From Deltaproteobacteria bacterium (GTDB lineage Bacteria; Desulfobacterota; Binatia; HRBIN30; JACQVA1): a DNA stretch of 64,000 bases. Positions 51,730-60,516 of this stretch are shown here, piece after piece. The notes below the pieces were generated by a model, which saw only the letters and a program-made list of their open reading frames with translations, was not told the DNA's origin and ran no database searches. The position numbers were made by a program, and so were the translations under genes. The stretch spans positions 1 through 64,000 of the forward strand of contig JACQVA010000256.1 of assembly GCA_016210005.1 (NCBI GenBank), read 5' to 3'. Numbering within the stretch: the first letter of the stretch is position 1; the number at the start of each line of letters is the position of its first letter.

Positions 51730-54299
51730 GATGGACTCCCTGGCCGGCAACCAGTTTGGGCGGTGCACCGATAGATGATCAGCTGCCGCACGCCTTCCTC
51801 CTCCCGCACCTCCCGTTCCACGCCCGGAAACCGCTCGGTGATCGCCAGTCCGACCCGGCGGAAATCCGGGGTCAAGACAAAGGCCGCATCACGGGCCAAG
51901 TGATCCGGCAGGTCCGCCTCGGAAAACCCGCTCACCGCCCGAGTCTCAGCGCTGAAAAAGCGAAAGATCGGGGAGTCCGCCAACAGGAATGGGCCGGTGT
52001 AGAAGTAGTAGTCGTACTGGTTTCCCAGTCGCCGGAGCACGGCCAACACGTCCCACTCGCGCGACATGACGCGCATGCGGCCGACGAATTGCTGGTAGCC
52101 GATGAGGTCGAAGCCTGCGGATTGCGCCACCAACAACAGGTAACCAATGAGGACGAACTCCGTGCGCCGGGGCAGTCTGAGCCGCTCCGCCACGTGTGCC
52201 GCCCGCTCGATCGCAGCCGCAGCAAGGATGTACGGGACTGGAACCAGGATCAGCAGCCGCGTGTATGACGGCGGATCGATGATCACCACACTGCCCAACA
52301 GCACACCAAGTCCGGCCCAGAGCAGGACGAAGAGGTGGCGGGGCTCGCGCCATCCCACGATGGCGACGCCCAGCCCGATGCCGGCGAGCAGAGCGGTCAG
52401 CGGTGACAACAGCGGCTGCTGGGTGCCGTACTGCGTGCTGCTGTCGCCGCGGGTGACAAAACCGGCTATCGTGCGCTTGAACTGCTCCCACAACACCGCC
52501 CCGGCACTGGTTGTCCCGAGCGTTGCTTCGACGTGCGGCTGACTCTCCTCCGCGAATACAAAGACAGATGCGGTTCGATCCCGTTCGAGCAGTTCCGGAT
52601 GCTTGAGGTACGTCATCAGCAACGGCGATGCGGCGATCACGAAGCCGCAGAGGTAGTACGCAGTCATACGGGCTCCGGCGCGGCGGTCTCGGATCAGTTG
52701 GGTCAGCAGGAACGCGCCCGCCACGACCGCCACGATGCGACCTGCGGTGTAGGTGTAGAGGGCGAGACCCGAGACAATGCCTGCCGCCGTGAGCCAGACT
52801 CTGCGCTGATGCCTGACGCCGACCACGAGGAACGCAAACGCCGTCAGCTCGCAGAACAGCGCCTGAATGTTCCACAGACCGATTCGACTGAAGTGAATGG
52901 CTCCATGAGAGGCGGCATACAGCCCCGTTACGGCCATCGCCGCGCGAGTGCCCCACCAGGCCCGCACGAGGAAGTACAATGGTACGATGCTGGCGGCCCC
53001 GAGTATGGCTGACGGCAACCGCAGCCCCACGGCCGATGCCCCGGTCAACCACAGGCTGGCCGCATACGGCACGAAGCTCACATACATGGTGTCGTACCAG
53101 GGCGAGAAACCAAAGACGTTTGGCACCTCTCCGCGCAAGAGCGCCAAGCCCAACAGGCCGCATTCGGCGCTGTCGCCGTGGACCATGGGCGGCACGTCAC
53201 CGAGCCGGATCAGGCGCAGCATCGCACCCACCAACAGCACGCCGGCGAAGCCGGCGCCTTCGGCCACGCTCCCGAAGAGCCGCAGGCGTGGCTGGGGCCG
53301 CTGCAAATCGAGCCGCCACACCAGACCCGCGAGCGCGACCAAAGCCGTCAACCAACTGACTGCGGCTACGGCGCCGCTGCGCAGGACCAGCCGCGCCAGA
53401 AACAGTGCAATGAGCGCAAGCCCACAGGTCGTCAGCAACACTGCTCGAGCGGCCTCAGACTGCATGCCGGCGAGCAGGGATATCCGAGTCTGCCCGCGCC
53501 AGGTGTCGAGCACCGTGCCCCATTGCTCGAACCCGCCCCTGACAAACCGGAGCCGAATCTGCGCGATATCGCGGACGCCCCTGATCATGTCTCGGACGAA
53601 CCGCACCGTGCTCGGTTCGCTCTCTTGGCGATACAACACCGGCACCTGTACGACTCCCAGGCCGAGACGAGTAGCCCGAAAGAGCACCGCCAGGTCGAAG
53701 CTGAACCCGCGCGGCAGCCATCCGCGGAACAGCTTGTCGGCGGCGGTCGCGGTGAAGCCCTTGAGACCAGCCTGGCTATCCGTGATGCCCGGCAGCAGCA
53801 CCATGCGCACGATCCAGTTGAACAGCCGCCCGGCGACATACCGCAGGTAGAAGTAGGTGAAGAACGACGGCGTCAGCAGCACGCGTGACGATGGATGCGG
53901 CCGCGAGGCGATCGCAACATCGGCACCGGCCGTCAGGGCCGCGCAGAGCCGCTCAATCTCGGAAGGGGGATAGGCGAGGTCGGCATCCAGAAAGACACGG
54001 TAACGACCGCGGGCAGCGTGCATCCCTCTCGCAATGGCGGCCCCCTTGCCGGCGTTGCGCTCGTTGCGCAGCAGTTGTACCGGGATGGGTACCGCAGTCA
54101 GCGCCTGCCGCAGCAGCGCCGGCGTGGTGTCCGTGCTGCCATCATCGACGATAATGAGCTCGACCGGCTGATCGCGGGCTGCCAGATGGGTGATCAGCGC
54201 GTGGATCGTTTCGTAGACGAACGCGTCCCCGTTATAGACGGGGACGACGACCGACAGCTCCGGAGGTTCTGCTGGTGTAACCACCGCACCCATACCCAT
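51726..54299 (-). CDS. GT2 glycosyltransferase fused to a GT39/PMT-like membrane glycosyltransferase
   Basis: 857 aa. Residues about 10-245 are a DPM1/GT2 domain (VVVPVYNGD, DDGSTD, DADLAYP, then NAGKGAAI). The remainder is a polytopic membrane region of about a dozen helices. Its first extracytoplasmic loop, VPPMVHGDSAECGLLGLALL, has the acidic motif of GT39/ArnT-type enzymes that use polyprenyl-phosphate sugars. The two halves could make and use the same polyprenyl-P-sugar. ATG 54299 (preceded by GAGGCGG) is preferred to a TTG at 54344. It is the first gene of the operon ending in the deacetylase. Confidence 0.85.
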   Translation of the reverse strand: MGMGAVVTPAEPPELSVVVPVYNGDAFVYETIHALITHLAARDQPVELIIVDDGSTDTTPALLRQALTAVPIPVQLLRNERNAGKGAAIARGMHAARGRYRVFLDADLAYPPSEIERLCAALTAGADVAIASRPHPSSRVLLTPSFFTYFYLRYVAGRLFNWIVRMVLLPGITDSQAGLKGFTATAADKLFRGWLPRGFSFDLAVLFRATRLGLGVVQVPVLYRQESEPSTVRFVRDMIRGVRDIAQIRLRFVRGGFEQWGTVLDTWRGQTRISLLAGMQSEAARAVLLTTCGLALIALFLARLVLRSGAVAAVSWLTALVALAGLVWRLDLQRPQPRLRLFGSVAEGAGFAGVLLVGAMLRLIRLGDVPPMVHGDSAECGLLGLALLRGEVPNVFGFSPWYDTMYVSFVPYAASLWLTGASAVGLRLPSAILGAASIVPLYFLVRAWWGTRAAMAVTGLYAASHGAIHFSRIGLWNIQALFCELTAFAFLVVGVRHQRRVWLTAAGIVSGLALYTYTAGRIVAVVAGAFLLTQLIRDRRAGARMTAYYLCGFVIAASPLLMTYLKHPELLERDRTASVFVFAEESQPHVEATLGTTSAGAVLWEQFKRTIAGFVTRGDSSTQYGTQQPLLSPLTALLAGIGLGVAIVGWREPRHLFVLLWAGLGVLLGSVVIIDPPSYTRLLILVPVPYILAAAAIERAAHVAERLRLPRRTEFVLIGYLLLVAQSAGFDLIGYQQFVGRMRVMSREWDVLAVLRRLGNQYDYYFYTGPFLLADSPIFRFFSAETRAVSGFSEADLPDHLARDAAFVLTPDFRRVGLAITERFPGVEREVREEEGVRQLIIYRCTAQTGCRPGSPS

Positions 54300-54428
54300 A
54301 ACGTCGCCGCCGCCTCGCGGCCATAACGTCGGATCGTGACCCAAAAGTCAACAAGTCAGAAATCACTGGCCGCATCGACGCAAAGCACATCGCCGTCGCG
54401 CACAGGGATCATTCAGCGCGACGCCCGG

Positions 54429-54457
54429 TTGCGGTGCCGTGTTGTGCCCCGTATAGT
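54429..54457 (+). promoter_or_regulatory. candidate sigma-70 promoter of the trehalose operon
   Basis: TTGCGG (54429-54434), exact 17-bp spacer, TATAGT (54452-54457, 5 of 6). The predicted start is about 26 nt before the ATG at 54490, with CGGAG between them. Confidence 0.5.
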
Positions 54458-54489
54458 CGGAGCTAGTCGCGTTGTTCGGAGCCATCAGC

Positions 54490-54636
54490 ATGGCCGAGAT
54501 GAGAACTGACGAAATCGAGCAGGTGCCCGAAGGGCTGCGCGCCTGGGCGCGCGAGACCTTGCGGAAGAGCGTGGAGACGCCGGGCAGCGTGCTGAGTCAG
54601 ATTACCCAGCGCCGCGGTCTGGAGGCCGCGCGATGA
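54490..54636 (+). CDS. 48-aa ORF coupled to otsB
   Basis: 48 aa, soluble and charged (MAEMRTDEIEQVPEGLRAWA at the start, QITQRRGLEAAR at the end). CGGAG precedes the ATG and its TGA overlaps the otsB ATG (ATGA at 54633-54636). It may be a true small protein or a leader peptide whose translation opens the otsB start. No family recognised. Confidence 0.5.
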   Translation: MAEMRTDEIEQVPEGLRAWARETLRKSVETPGSVLSQITQRRGLEAAR

Positions 54637-55457
54637 GTCCCCCGCACCTGCGGGAGGTCGAACGCGACGTGTTGCGGCGCATCGCCGGCGCTCCCGGCGT
54701 GTTCTGTCTTCTTGACTACGACGGTACGCTCGCGTGGCTCGCGCCCACACCCGCCGATGCCGTGCCCCTCCCTGGGGTCGTTGCGCTCTTGAGCGAGCTG
54801 ACCGAGTTGGCCGGCGTGCAGGTCGCGTTGGTGAGCGGCCGGCCAGTCAGCGATCTGCGGCGCGCCCTCGACGTGCCCGGTGTGTACTACATCGGCATTC
54901 ACGGCCTTGAAATCAGACTCCCCGATGGCCGGTGCGAAGCGCGTGAAGACCTCGCTGCGATCCGGTCCGCCTTGGCCGACCTCAAGCGTGAGTTGAGCGC
55001 GACCGCGGGAACCCGCCCCGGTATTCTTTTGGAAGACAAGGGCGTGGCGTTGGCGTGTCATTATCGGCTGGCATCCGCCGCAGACAAGGCGGCGGCGCAA
55101 GCTGCGGTGGCAGAGCTGGTCACCAGCTACCGGCAGCGGGGAGTGCCCATCGCGATCCTGCGCGGTCACGAGGTCAGCGAGATGTGTCCTGCGCACGTCA
55201 ACAAGGGCACGGCGGTCAAAGCAGTGCTGGCGCAGCATGGATGTGGAGCGCTGCCGATGTACATCGGCGATGACCGCACCGACGAAGAGGTCTTTCGTCT
55301 CCTGCCGCCGGATGCGATCACCATTCGAGTCGGCCCGGCGAGTGAGCCGACGCTGGCGCGCTACCGACTGGACAGCCCCGAGGACGTGCGGCAGTTCCTC
55401 CGCGCCGTGCGTGAATGCCGCGTGCGAACGAGTGTGGGCCACCCACGGGCGTGTTGA
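54633..55457 (+). CDS. otsB: trehalose-6-phosphate phosphatase
   Basis: 274 aa, HAD superfamily. Motif I LLDYDGTLAWLAP is near residues 26-38, VSGRP follows, and motif IV YIGDDRTDEEVF is near 209-220. It converts trehalose-6-phosphate to trehalose in the cytoplasm. It is coupled to the upstream 48-aa ORF and followed at 7 nt by a DUF5752 gene. OtsA is encoded downstream in the same operon. Confidence 0.93.
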   Translation: MSPPHLREVERDVLRRIAGAPGVFCLLDYDGTLAWLAPTPADAVPLPGVVALLSELTELAGVQVALVSGRPVSDLRRALDVPGVYYIGIHGLEIRLPDGRCEAREDLAAIRSALADLKRELSATAGTRPGILLEDKGVALACHYRLASAADKAAAQAAVAELVTSYRQRGVPIAILRGHEVSEMCPAHVNKGTAVKAVLAQHGCGALPMYIGDDRTDEEVFRLLPPDAITIRVGPASEPTLARYRLDSPEDVRQFLRAVRECRVRTSVGHPRAC

Positions 55458-55464
55458 AGGAACT

Positions 55465-56136
55465 ATGGCGACCGGCAACGCGAAACAGCCGTTCCACTTT
55501 TACTCCAGTCTCGACCTCACGCTCCTGACCAACCGGCGTGCGCGCGACCTGGCGGAGCTGCTCGCTCACCTTCGGGAGGTACCGGGTTCGGTGATCTACT
55601 ACCACACCCATCATTTCCTCGTGCAGCATCAGTACCTCTCACCCGAGCCTCCCAACGACGTCGCGTACTGGGTCACCAACGTCTTGCAAGAAGATCGTCT
55701 CGGCGAGCAGCTCGCGGCGATCGACCTCGTCCAGTTTCGCACCATCCGTGCGCTGCGGGAGCGGCTCATCGCCGTCATCGAAGCGTACCTCAACGAACGC
55801 CGGGAGCTGCGCACCGCCCCGGAGGGCGAGGAGTTTCATTTCCGTGAGGCGGCGTCGTTCGTCCTGCCCACGCGCCACGTGGCGAACGACCTGCGCGAGT
55901 TTGCCGACTGTATGGAGCAGATCGGCTTCGGGTCGCTGGCCTATCACTTCTTCGATGCGCGCCTGCGCCTCGAACGTGGCGAGAACGACTTCTCGGAATG
56001 GCTCGTGAAAGCACTGGGTGAGCACGAGTTGGCCAGGGCAATCGTTCGACTCGACCCGTACACGTACACGCTCGACGGCTTGCGCAAAGAGGTCGTGCGC
56101 TTGGTGCGCGCGCGGCTCGGGGAGGCCGCCGCATGA
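55465..56136 (+). CDS. DUF5752 family protein of the trehalose operon
   Basis: 223 aa. It contains KQPFHFYSSLDLTLLTNRRA at the start and the conserved-looking VIYYHTHHFLVQHQYLSPEP and PPNDVAYWV segments, all near the N-terminus. It is soluble and helical. The family's function is unknown, but I recall it next to TreT-type glycosyltransferases in archaea and bacteria. Its stop overlaps the treT start (ATGA). A regulatory or partner role in trehalose synthesis is inferred from that coupling. AAGGA precedes the ATG. Confidence 0.75.
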   Translation: MATGNAKQPFHFYSSLDLTLLTNRRARDLAELLAHLREVPGSVIYYHTHHFLVQHQYLSPEPPNDVAYWVTNVLQEDRLGEQLAAIDLVQFRTIRALRERLIAVIEAYLNERRELRTAPEGEEFHFREAASFVLPTRHVANDLREFADCMEQIGFGSLAYHFFDARLRLERGENDFSEWLVKALGEHELARAIVRLDPYTYTLDGLRKEVVRLVRARLGEAAA

Positions 56137-57356
56137 GCATGCTCGACGGGTATGAGGAGTTCGTCGGGCGCGGCACGATCGATGAGTTGCGGCTGCTGGG
56201 CCAGCATCTGGGCCGGCGGCGCGTGCTCACGATCAACTCGACCGCCGTCGGCGGCGGTGTGGCCGAGATCCTCAGCCGGCTCGTCCCGTTGTCCCGCGAG
56301 CTGGGTGTGGACGTTCACTGGGAGGTCATCAAGGGAGGCGAGGATTTCTTCAGTGTCACCAAGCGCATGCACAACGCCCTGCACGGAAAGCCCGAGGTGT
56401 TGACCGCGCACGATCACGATGTCTTCCGCGAGACGACGAGGCGCAACCTCGCGGACATGGATCTCGACGCCGATATTGTCTTCGTCCACGATCCGCAGCC
56501 AGCCGGGTTGATTGAGGCGCGGCGCCGGGGGCATTGGGCCTGGCGCTGTCACATCGATCTCTCGGCACCGCAGGCCGATGTCTGGCGGTTCTTAGCCGAC
56601 TACGTCGCCCGTTACGACGCCGCGGTCTTCTCAGCGCCGCAGTTCGCAGCCAACCTGAAGGTGCCCCAGGTGATGATCACCCCGTCGATCGACCCCCTGA
56701 GCGACAAGAATCGCGAGCTGAGCGGGCGCGAGATCGATGACGTGTTCGAGCGGTTGCGCGTGCCGCGCGACAAGCCGATTGTGACCCAGGTATCGCGGTT
56801 TGATCGGCTGAAGGATCCCGTCGGGGTGATTGCGGCCTTCCGGATGGTGCGCCCGTACAACGACTGCCGCTTGGTCCTGGCCGGTGGCAGCGCAACCGAC
56901 GATCCTGAGGGCTTGGAGGTGCTGGCCGCCGTGCACCAGGCTGCCAATGGTGATCCGGACATCCACGTCCTTGAACTTCCGCCCACCGCCAACATCGAGA
57001 TCAACGCCATTCAGCGCGGCTCGAGCGTGGTGCTGCAAAAGTCGTTGAAGGAGGGGTTCGGGCTCACGGTCAGCGAGGCGCTGTGGAAAGGCAAGCCGGT
57101 CATCGCCGGCGCCGTCGGCGGCATTCCGCTGCAGATCACGCACAAGTACAGCGGCATCCTCACGCACACGGTCGAAGGGAGCGCGTTCTGGATCAAGCAA
57201 CTGCTGAACGCGCCCGACTTCGCGCGGCGGCTGGGAGCGAACGGCCGCGAGCACGTGCGCACCAACTTTCTGCTCACCCGCCACCTGCGCGATTATCTGC
57301 TGCTCTTCCTCTTCCTCGACCACCGTGACGAGCGGGTGATCCGCTTGAGTCGATGA
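56133..57356 (+). CDS. treT: trehalose glycosyltransferring synthase (TreT-like, GT4)
   Basis: 407 aa. The N-terminal VLTINSTAVGGGVAEILSRL is typical of TreT, with VFVHDPQPAGL and HIDLSAPQ further on. Donor-side motifs VSRFDRLKDP and the EX7E-like EGFGLTVSE are present. TreT makes trehalose from an NDP-glucose and glucose, reversibly in some organisms. Family members also include trehalose-phosphorylase-like enzymes, so exact chemistry is not certain. It overlaps the DUF5752 gene, and the OtsA gene starts 6 nt after its stop. Confidence 0.88.
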   Translation: MSMLDGYEEFVGRGTIDELRLLGQHLGRRRVLTINSTAVGGGVAEILSRLVPLSRELGVDVHWEVIKGGEDFFSVTKRMHNALHGKPEVLTAHDHDVFRETTRRNLADMDLDADIVFVHDPQPAGLIEARRRGHWAWRCHIDLSAPQADVWRFLADYVARYDAAVFSAPQFAANLKVPQVMITPSIDPLSDKNRELSGREIDDVFERLRVPRDKPIVTQVSRFDRLKDPVGVIAAFRMVRPYNDCRLVLAGGSATDDPEGLEVLAAVHQAANGDPDIHVLELPPTANIEINAIQRGSSVVLQKSLKEGFGLTVSEALWKGKPVIAGAVGGIPLQITHKYSGILTHTVEGSAFWIKQLLNAPDFARRLGANGREHVRTNFLLTRHLRDYLLLFLFLDHRDERVIRLSR

Positions 57357-57362
57357 GGCACA

Positions 57363-59603
57363 ATGCTCCGCCCGACGATCCGGTTCGTTATTGCCCTGAT
57401 TCTCGGCCTCGCCATCTTGACGTGGGTGGCGTCGGTGGTCGTCTACCGGACGACGCGCGGCTGGTTCGAAAAGGACGTCAGTTCGCGGGCCGAGCTTGCG
57501 GTCGGCGGGGCGCGGCACGGGCTGCTGTCGCACTGGAAAAGGGAAGACGGCGATGCCCTACATGCTCTGCTGACGGAACTGACACGCGACGAGCGCATAT
57601 TGGCGGCCGCCGCATGCGCGCAGGATCTTTCGCCGCTAGTGACCACCGGGGAGTTTCCGGAACAGTTCGGCTGCCGCATCGTGGGAGCCCACGTTCGCCA
57701 GTCCGCTGGGGCGACAACCGCGTGGGTGCCCTGGAAGACCGTCGCGTCGCTTCCCGGAGGCACGGTGCACGTGAGCGGCGTTCCCTTGCTCGATCAGGAG
57801 GAGGGGGTGGGCTTCGTGGTGCTCGTGCACGACTTGAGCTTCATCGAGCGGCGGGAGGCCACCGTGCGCTGGTTCCTGCTTGTCGCCTTCGGCTTCCTGG
57901 CGGCGGCCGCCTCGGCGATCACCATCTTTGCCGCTCGCGTGTCGTGGCGCGAGTGGAGCGACCAAATCCAGCGGGTGTTGAAGGGCGAGACCCAGCGGCC
58001 GGAGTTCCAGCCGCTTCTGCAAGACGTCCGTGATCTCGTCGAACGAATCGGCGCCGAGCGGCAGGCGGACAGCGAGGCGGGTCTCTGGACGCCGCAGCGC
58101 CTCCGGCAAACGCTGAATCGGTATCTTCACGGTGAGAAAGTCGTCATCGTCGCGAACCGCGAGCCGTACGTTCATGAACGTGCGCCGGATGGATCTGTGA
58201 CTGTCCTGCACCCCGCCAGCGGCCTGGTGACGGCGCTGGAGCCGATCATGCGCGCGTGCTCCGGGGTGTGGATCGCTCATGGGAGCGGCTCCGCCGACCG
58301 GGAGACGGCGGATGCGAAGGGGCACCTGCGCGTCCCGCCGGGTGAGGAGTCCTACGTGATCCGGCGGGTGTGGCTCTCCGTCGAAGAGGAACAGGGGTAC
58401 TACTACGGATTCGCCAACGAAGGCCTCTGGCCCCTATGTCACATTGCGCATGCCCGGCCGATCTTTCGCAGCGAGGATTGGAAGCACTATCAAACGGTCA
58501 ACCAGAAGTTTGCCGATGCAGTCCGCGAGGAGGTGGACATCGAGGACCCGATCGTGCTGGTTCAGGACTACCACTTCGCACTGGCGCCGCGCTTGATCCG
58601 CGAGCGGATGCCCCGGGCGACCGTCATCAGCTTCTGGCACATTCCATGGCCCAACCCGGAGCGGTTCGGCATCTGTCCCTGGCGGCACGAGCTGTTGGCC
58701 GGGCTGCTGGGCAGCAGCATCGTTGGATTCCACACGCGCTTCCATTGCAACAATTTCGTCGATGCGATCGACCGCTATTTGGAGGCGCGCATCGATCGCG
58801 AACAGCAGGCGGTGGTGCAGCACGGACACACCACGCTCATTCGTCCGTACCCGATCTCGACAGAATGGCCGGTGCATTGGCTGGAAGCGCTTCCCTCGGT
58901 GTCGGAGTGCCGCAGGAGCGTGTTCGCGGAGCTCAGTCTTCCCGCGGATGCGCTCCTCGGCGTGGGAGTGGACCGCCTCGACTACACGAAGGGAGTCGAG
59001 GAACGCCTTCTTGCAGTGGAGCGGCTGCTGGAGCGCTTTCCGGCTTTCCGCGGACGCTTCACCTTCGCGCAGTTGGCGGCTCCCAGTCGGACGCAGATCG
59101 ACCGATACCGCGAGTTGAATGAGAGCGTCGAGAGGATCGCCGGCGGGATAAACAAGCGCTTCGGCGGGGAAACATACCGGCCGATCGTGCTCCTGCGAAC
59201 GCATCACGAGCCGCCGACGGTGTTCACGTACTACCGGGCAGCGGACCTCTGCTACGTGAGCAGCCTGCACGACGGCATGAACCTGGTGGCCAAAGAGTTT
59301 GTCGCGGCGCGGGACGATGAGCGCGGCGTACTCGTACTGAGCCAGTTCACGGGCGCGGCGCGCGAGCTGACGGAGGCGCTGATAGTCAACCCCTACGACC
59401 TGGATGAAGCGGCGTCCGCGCTGGCGGCTGCTCTCGGGATGCCCGCAGAGGAGCAGGGCGCCCGCATGCGATCGATGCGTGCCTACGTCTCCGAGTTCAA
59501 CGTGTACCGGTGGGCAGGAAGAATGCTGGTGGAGGCGGCGCGGCTCCGCGAGCGGGAGCGGCTGACAGGCCGGCTGGCCCAGCCGGAGGATGTGCGCCAT
59601 TAG
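57363..59603 (+). CDS. otsA: membrane-anchored trehalose-6-phosphate synthase with N-terminal sensor-like module
   Basis: 746 aa; normal OtsA is about 460-500 aa. Residues 7-29 and 168-190 are membrane helices enclosing a domain of about 135 residues expected outside the cytoplasm. A charged linker of about 60 residues ([22 protein letters not shown]-like in position) leads to the GT20 domain: [10 protein letters not shown] near 261, [32 protein letters not shown] near 426, and [15 protein letters not shown] near 539 with the donor-binding Arg and Lys. It makes trehalose-6-P from UDP- or ADP-glucose and glucose-6-P. The extra module could couple synthesis to an outside signal such as osmotic stress (inference). 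Confidence 0.88.
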   Translation: MLRPTIRFVIALILGLAILTWVASVVVYRTTRGWFEKDVSSRAELAVGGARHGLLSHWKREDGDALHALLTELTRDERILAAAACAQDLSPLVTTGEFPEQFGCRIVGAHVRQSAGATTAWVPWKTVASLPGGTVHVSGVPLLDQEEGVGFVVLVHDLSFIERREATVRWFLLVAFGFLAAAASAITIFAARVSWREWSDQIQRVLKGETQRPEFQPLLQDVRDLVERIGAERQADSEAGLWTPQRLRQTLNRYLHGEKVVIVANREPYVHERAPDGSVTVLHPASGLVTALEPIMRACSGVWIAHGSGSADRETADAKGHLRVPPGEESYVIRRVWLSVEEEQGYYYGFANEGLWPLCHIAHARPIFRSEDWKHYQTVNQKFADAVREEVDIEDPIVLVQDYHFALAPRLIRERMPRATVISFWHIPWPNPERFGICPWRHELLAGLLGSSIVGFHTRFHCNNFVDAIDRYLEARIDREQQAVVQHGHTTLIRPYPISTEWPVHWLEALPSVSECRRSVFAELSLPADALLGVGVDRLDYTKGVEERLLAVERLLERFPAFRGRFTFAQLAAPSRTQIDRYRELNESVERIAGGINKRFGGETYRPIVLLRTHHEPPTVFTYYRAADLCYVSSLHDGMNLVAKEFVAARDDERGVLVLSQFTGAARELTEALIVNPYDLDEAASALAAALGMPAEEQGARMRSMRAYVSEFNVYRWAGRMLVEAARLRERERLTGRLAQPEDVRH

Positions 59604-59673
59604 CCTGCTTGATTGCCTGAGGTGCACGCTCGGAAATCCTGGATTCCGTCCCCGGGCGCGGTACACTGGCGGC

Positions 59674-60360
59674 GTGATAACGCAAGTCGATGGCAACATT
59701 TGGATCGCAGACGGGTCGAGCGTCCCGTTCCTCCGCGTTCCGTACCCGACCCGCATGACCGTGGTTCGACTGTCTGGCGTGAGCCTGTGGATTTGTTCGC
59801 CCATACAGCTCGACGACCACCTCAGGGTCGCGATCAACGCACTGGGTCCAGTTCGCCATCTCGTGTCGCCGAACAAGTTCCATCACCTCTTTCTGGACGA
59901 ATGGATCCGAACCTGGCCCGAAGCGAAGCTCTACGCCTCGCCCGGTCTGGCAAGGCGCCGTCGTGACCTGTCGTTCGACGCGGGACTGGGTGACCAACCC
60001 GATGCAGCCTGGACAGCCGACCTCGATCAGGTGATCTTCCACGGCAGCTTCGTCATGGACGAAGTCGTCTTCTTCCACCGCGCTTCCCAGACCGCGATCA
60101 TCACCGATCTCGTGCAGCGGTTCGATCCTACAACCCTGCGGGGTTGGCGGCGCGTGGTCATGACGTTGGACGGGATGGTTGGTCCCAACGGCAGTACGCC
60201 GCGTGAGTGGCGCCTCTCATTCTGGAACCGGGCCGCCGCGCGCCGAGCAAAGCGGAAGGTGCTCGATTGGAACCCGCGGCGCGTGATCATTGCGCACGGC
60301 GAATGGATACACGAGGACGGACGCGCGGTGCTCGAACGCGCGCTGGCCTGGATCGGTTGA
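59674..60360 (+). CDS. DUF4336 family protein (metallo-hydrolase-like fold)
   Basis: 228 aa from GTG 59674. The DUF4336 pattern includes DGNIWIADGS, HHLFLDEW, KLYASPGLARRRRDL and HGSFVMDEVVFFHR, then IIAHGEWI near the end. These proteins resemble beta-lactamase-fold hydrolases lacking some metal ligands; function unknown. An earlier ATG in frame (59590) lies inside the otsA end and is less likely. A TACACT box 6 nt before the GTG could give a leaderless mRNA, but no -35 is evident. Confidence 0.7.
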   Translation: MITQVDGNIWIADGSSVPFLRVPYPTRMTVVRLSGVSLWICSPIQLDDHLRVAINALGPVRHLVSPNKFHHLFLDEWIRTWPEAKLYASPGLARRRRDLSFDAGLGDQPDAAWTADLDQVIFHGSFVMDEVVFFHRASQTAIITDLVQRFDPTTLRGWRRVVMTLDGMVGPNGSTPREWRLSFWNRAAARRAKRKVLDWNPRRVIIAHGEWIHEDGRAVLERALAWIG

Positions 60361-60502
60361 ACCAACCGGGCGGGGTGCTGTCTTGATTTGACGGCGCAGG
60401 AGGAAAGCCCGTCCCGAGGCCGCGCTCCACTCGGCTGGCATTGCAAGGACCGCTGCGGCACATCTTCTCCTGATCGCCGGGCACATACGGGAAACCCTCA
60501 AC

Positions 60503-60510
60503 GAAGGAGG
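60503..60510 (+). promoter_or_regulatory. strong ribosome-binding site deciding the mscS start
   Basis: GAAGGAGG, 6 nt before ATG 60517. It fixes this ATG over the upstream in-frame codon at 60388 and the downstream Met at 60553. The 156-nt gap before mscS otherwise shows no gene. Confidence 0.75.
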
Positions 60511-60516
60511 ATCGCT

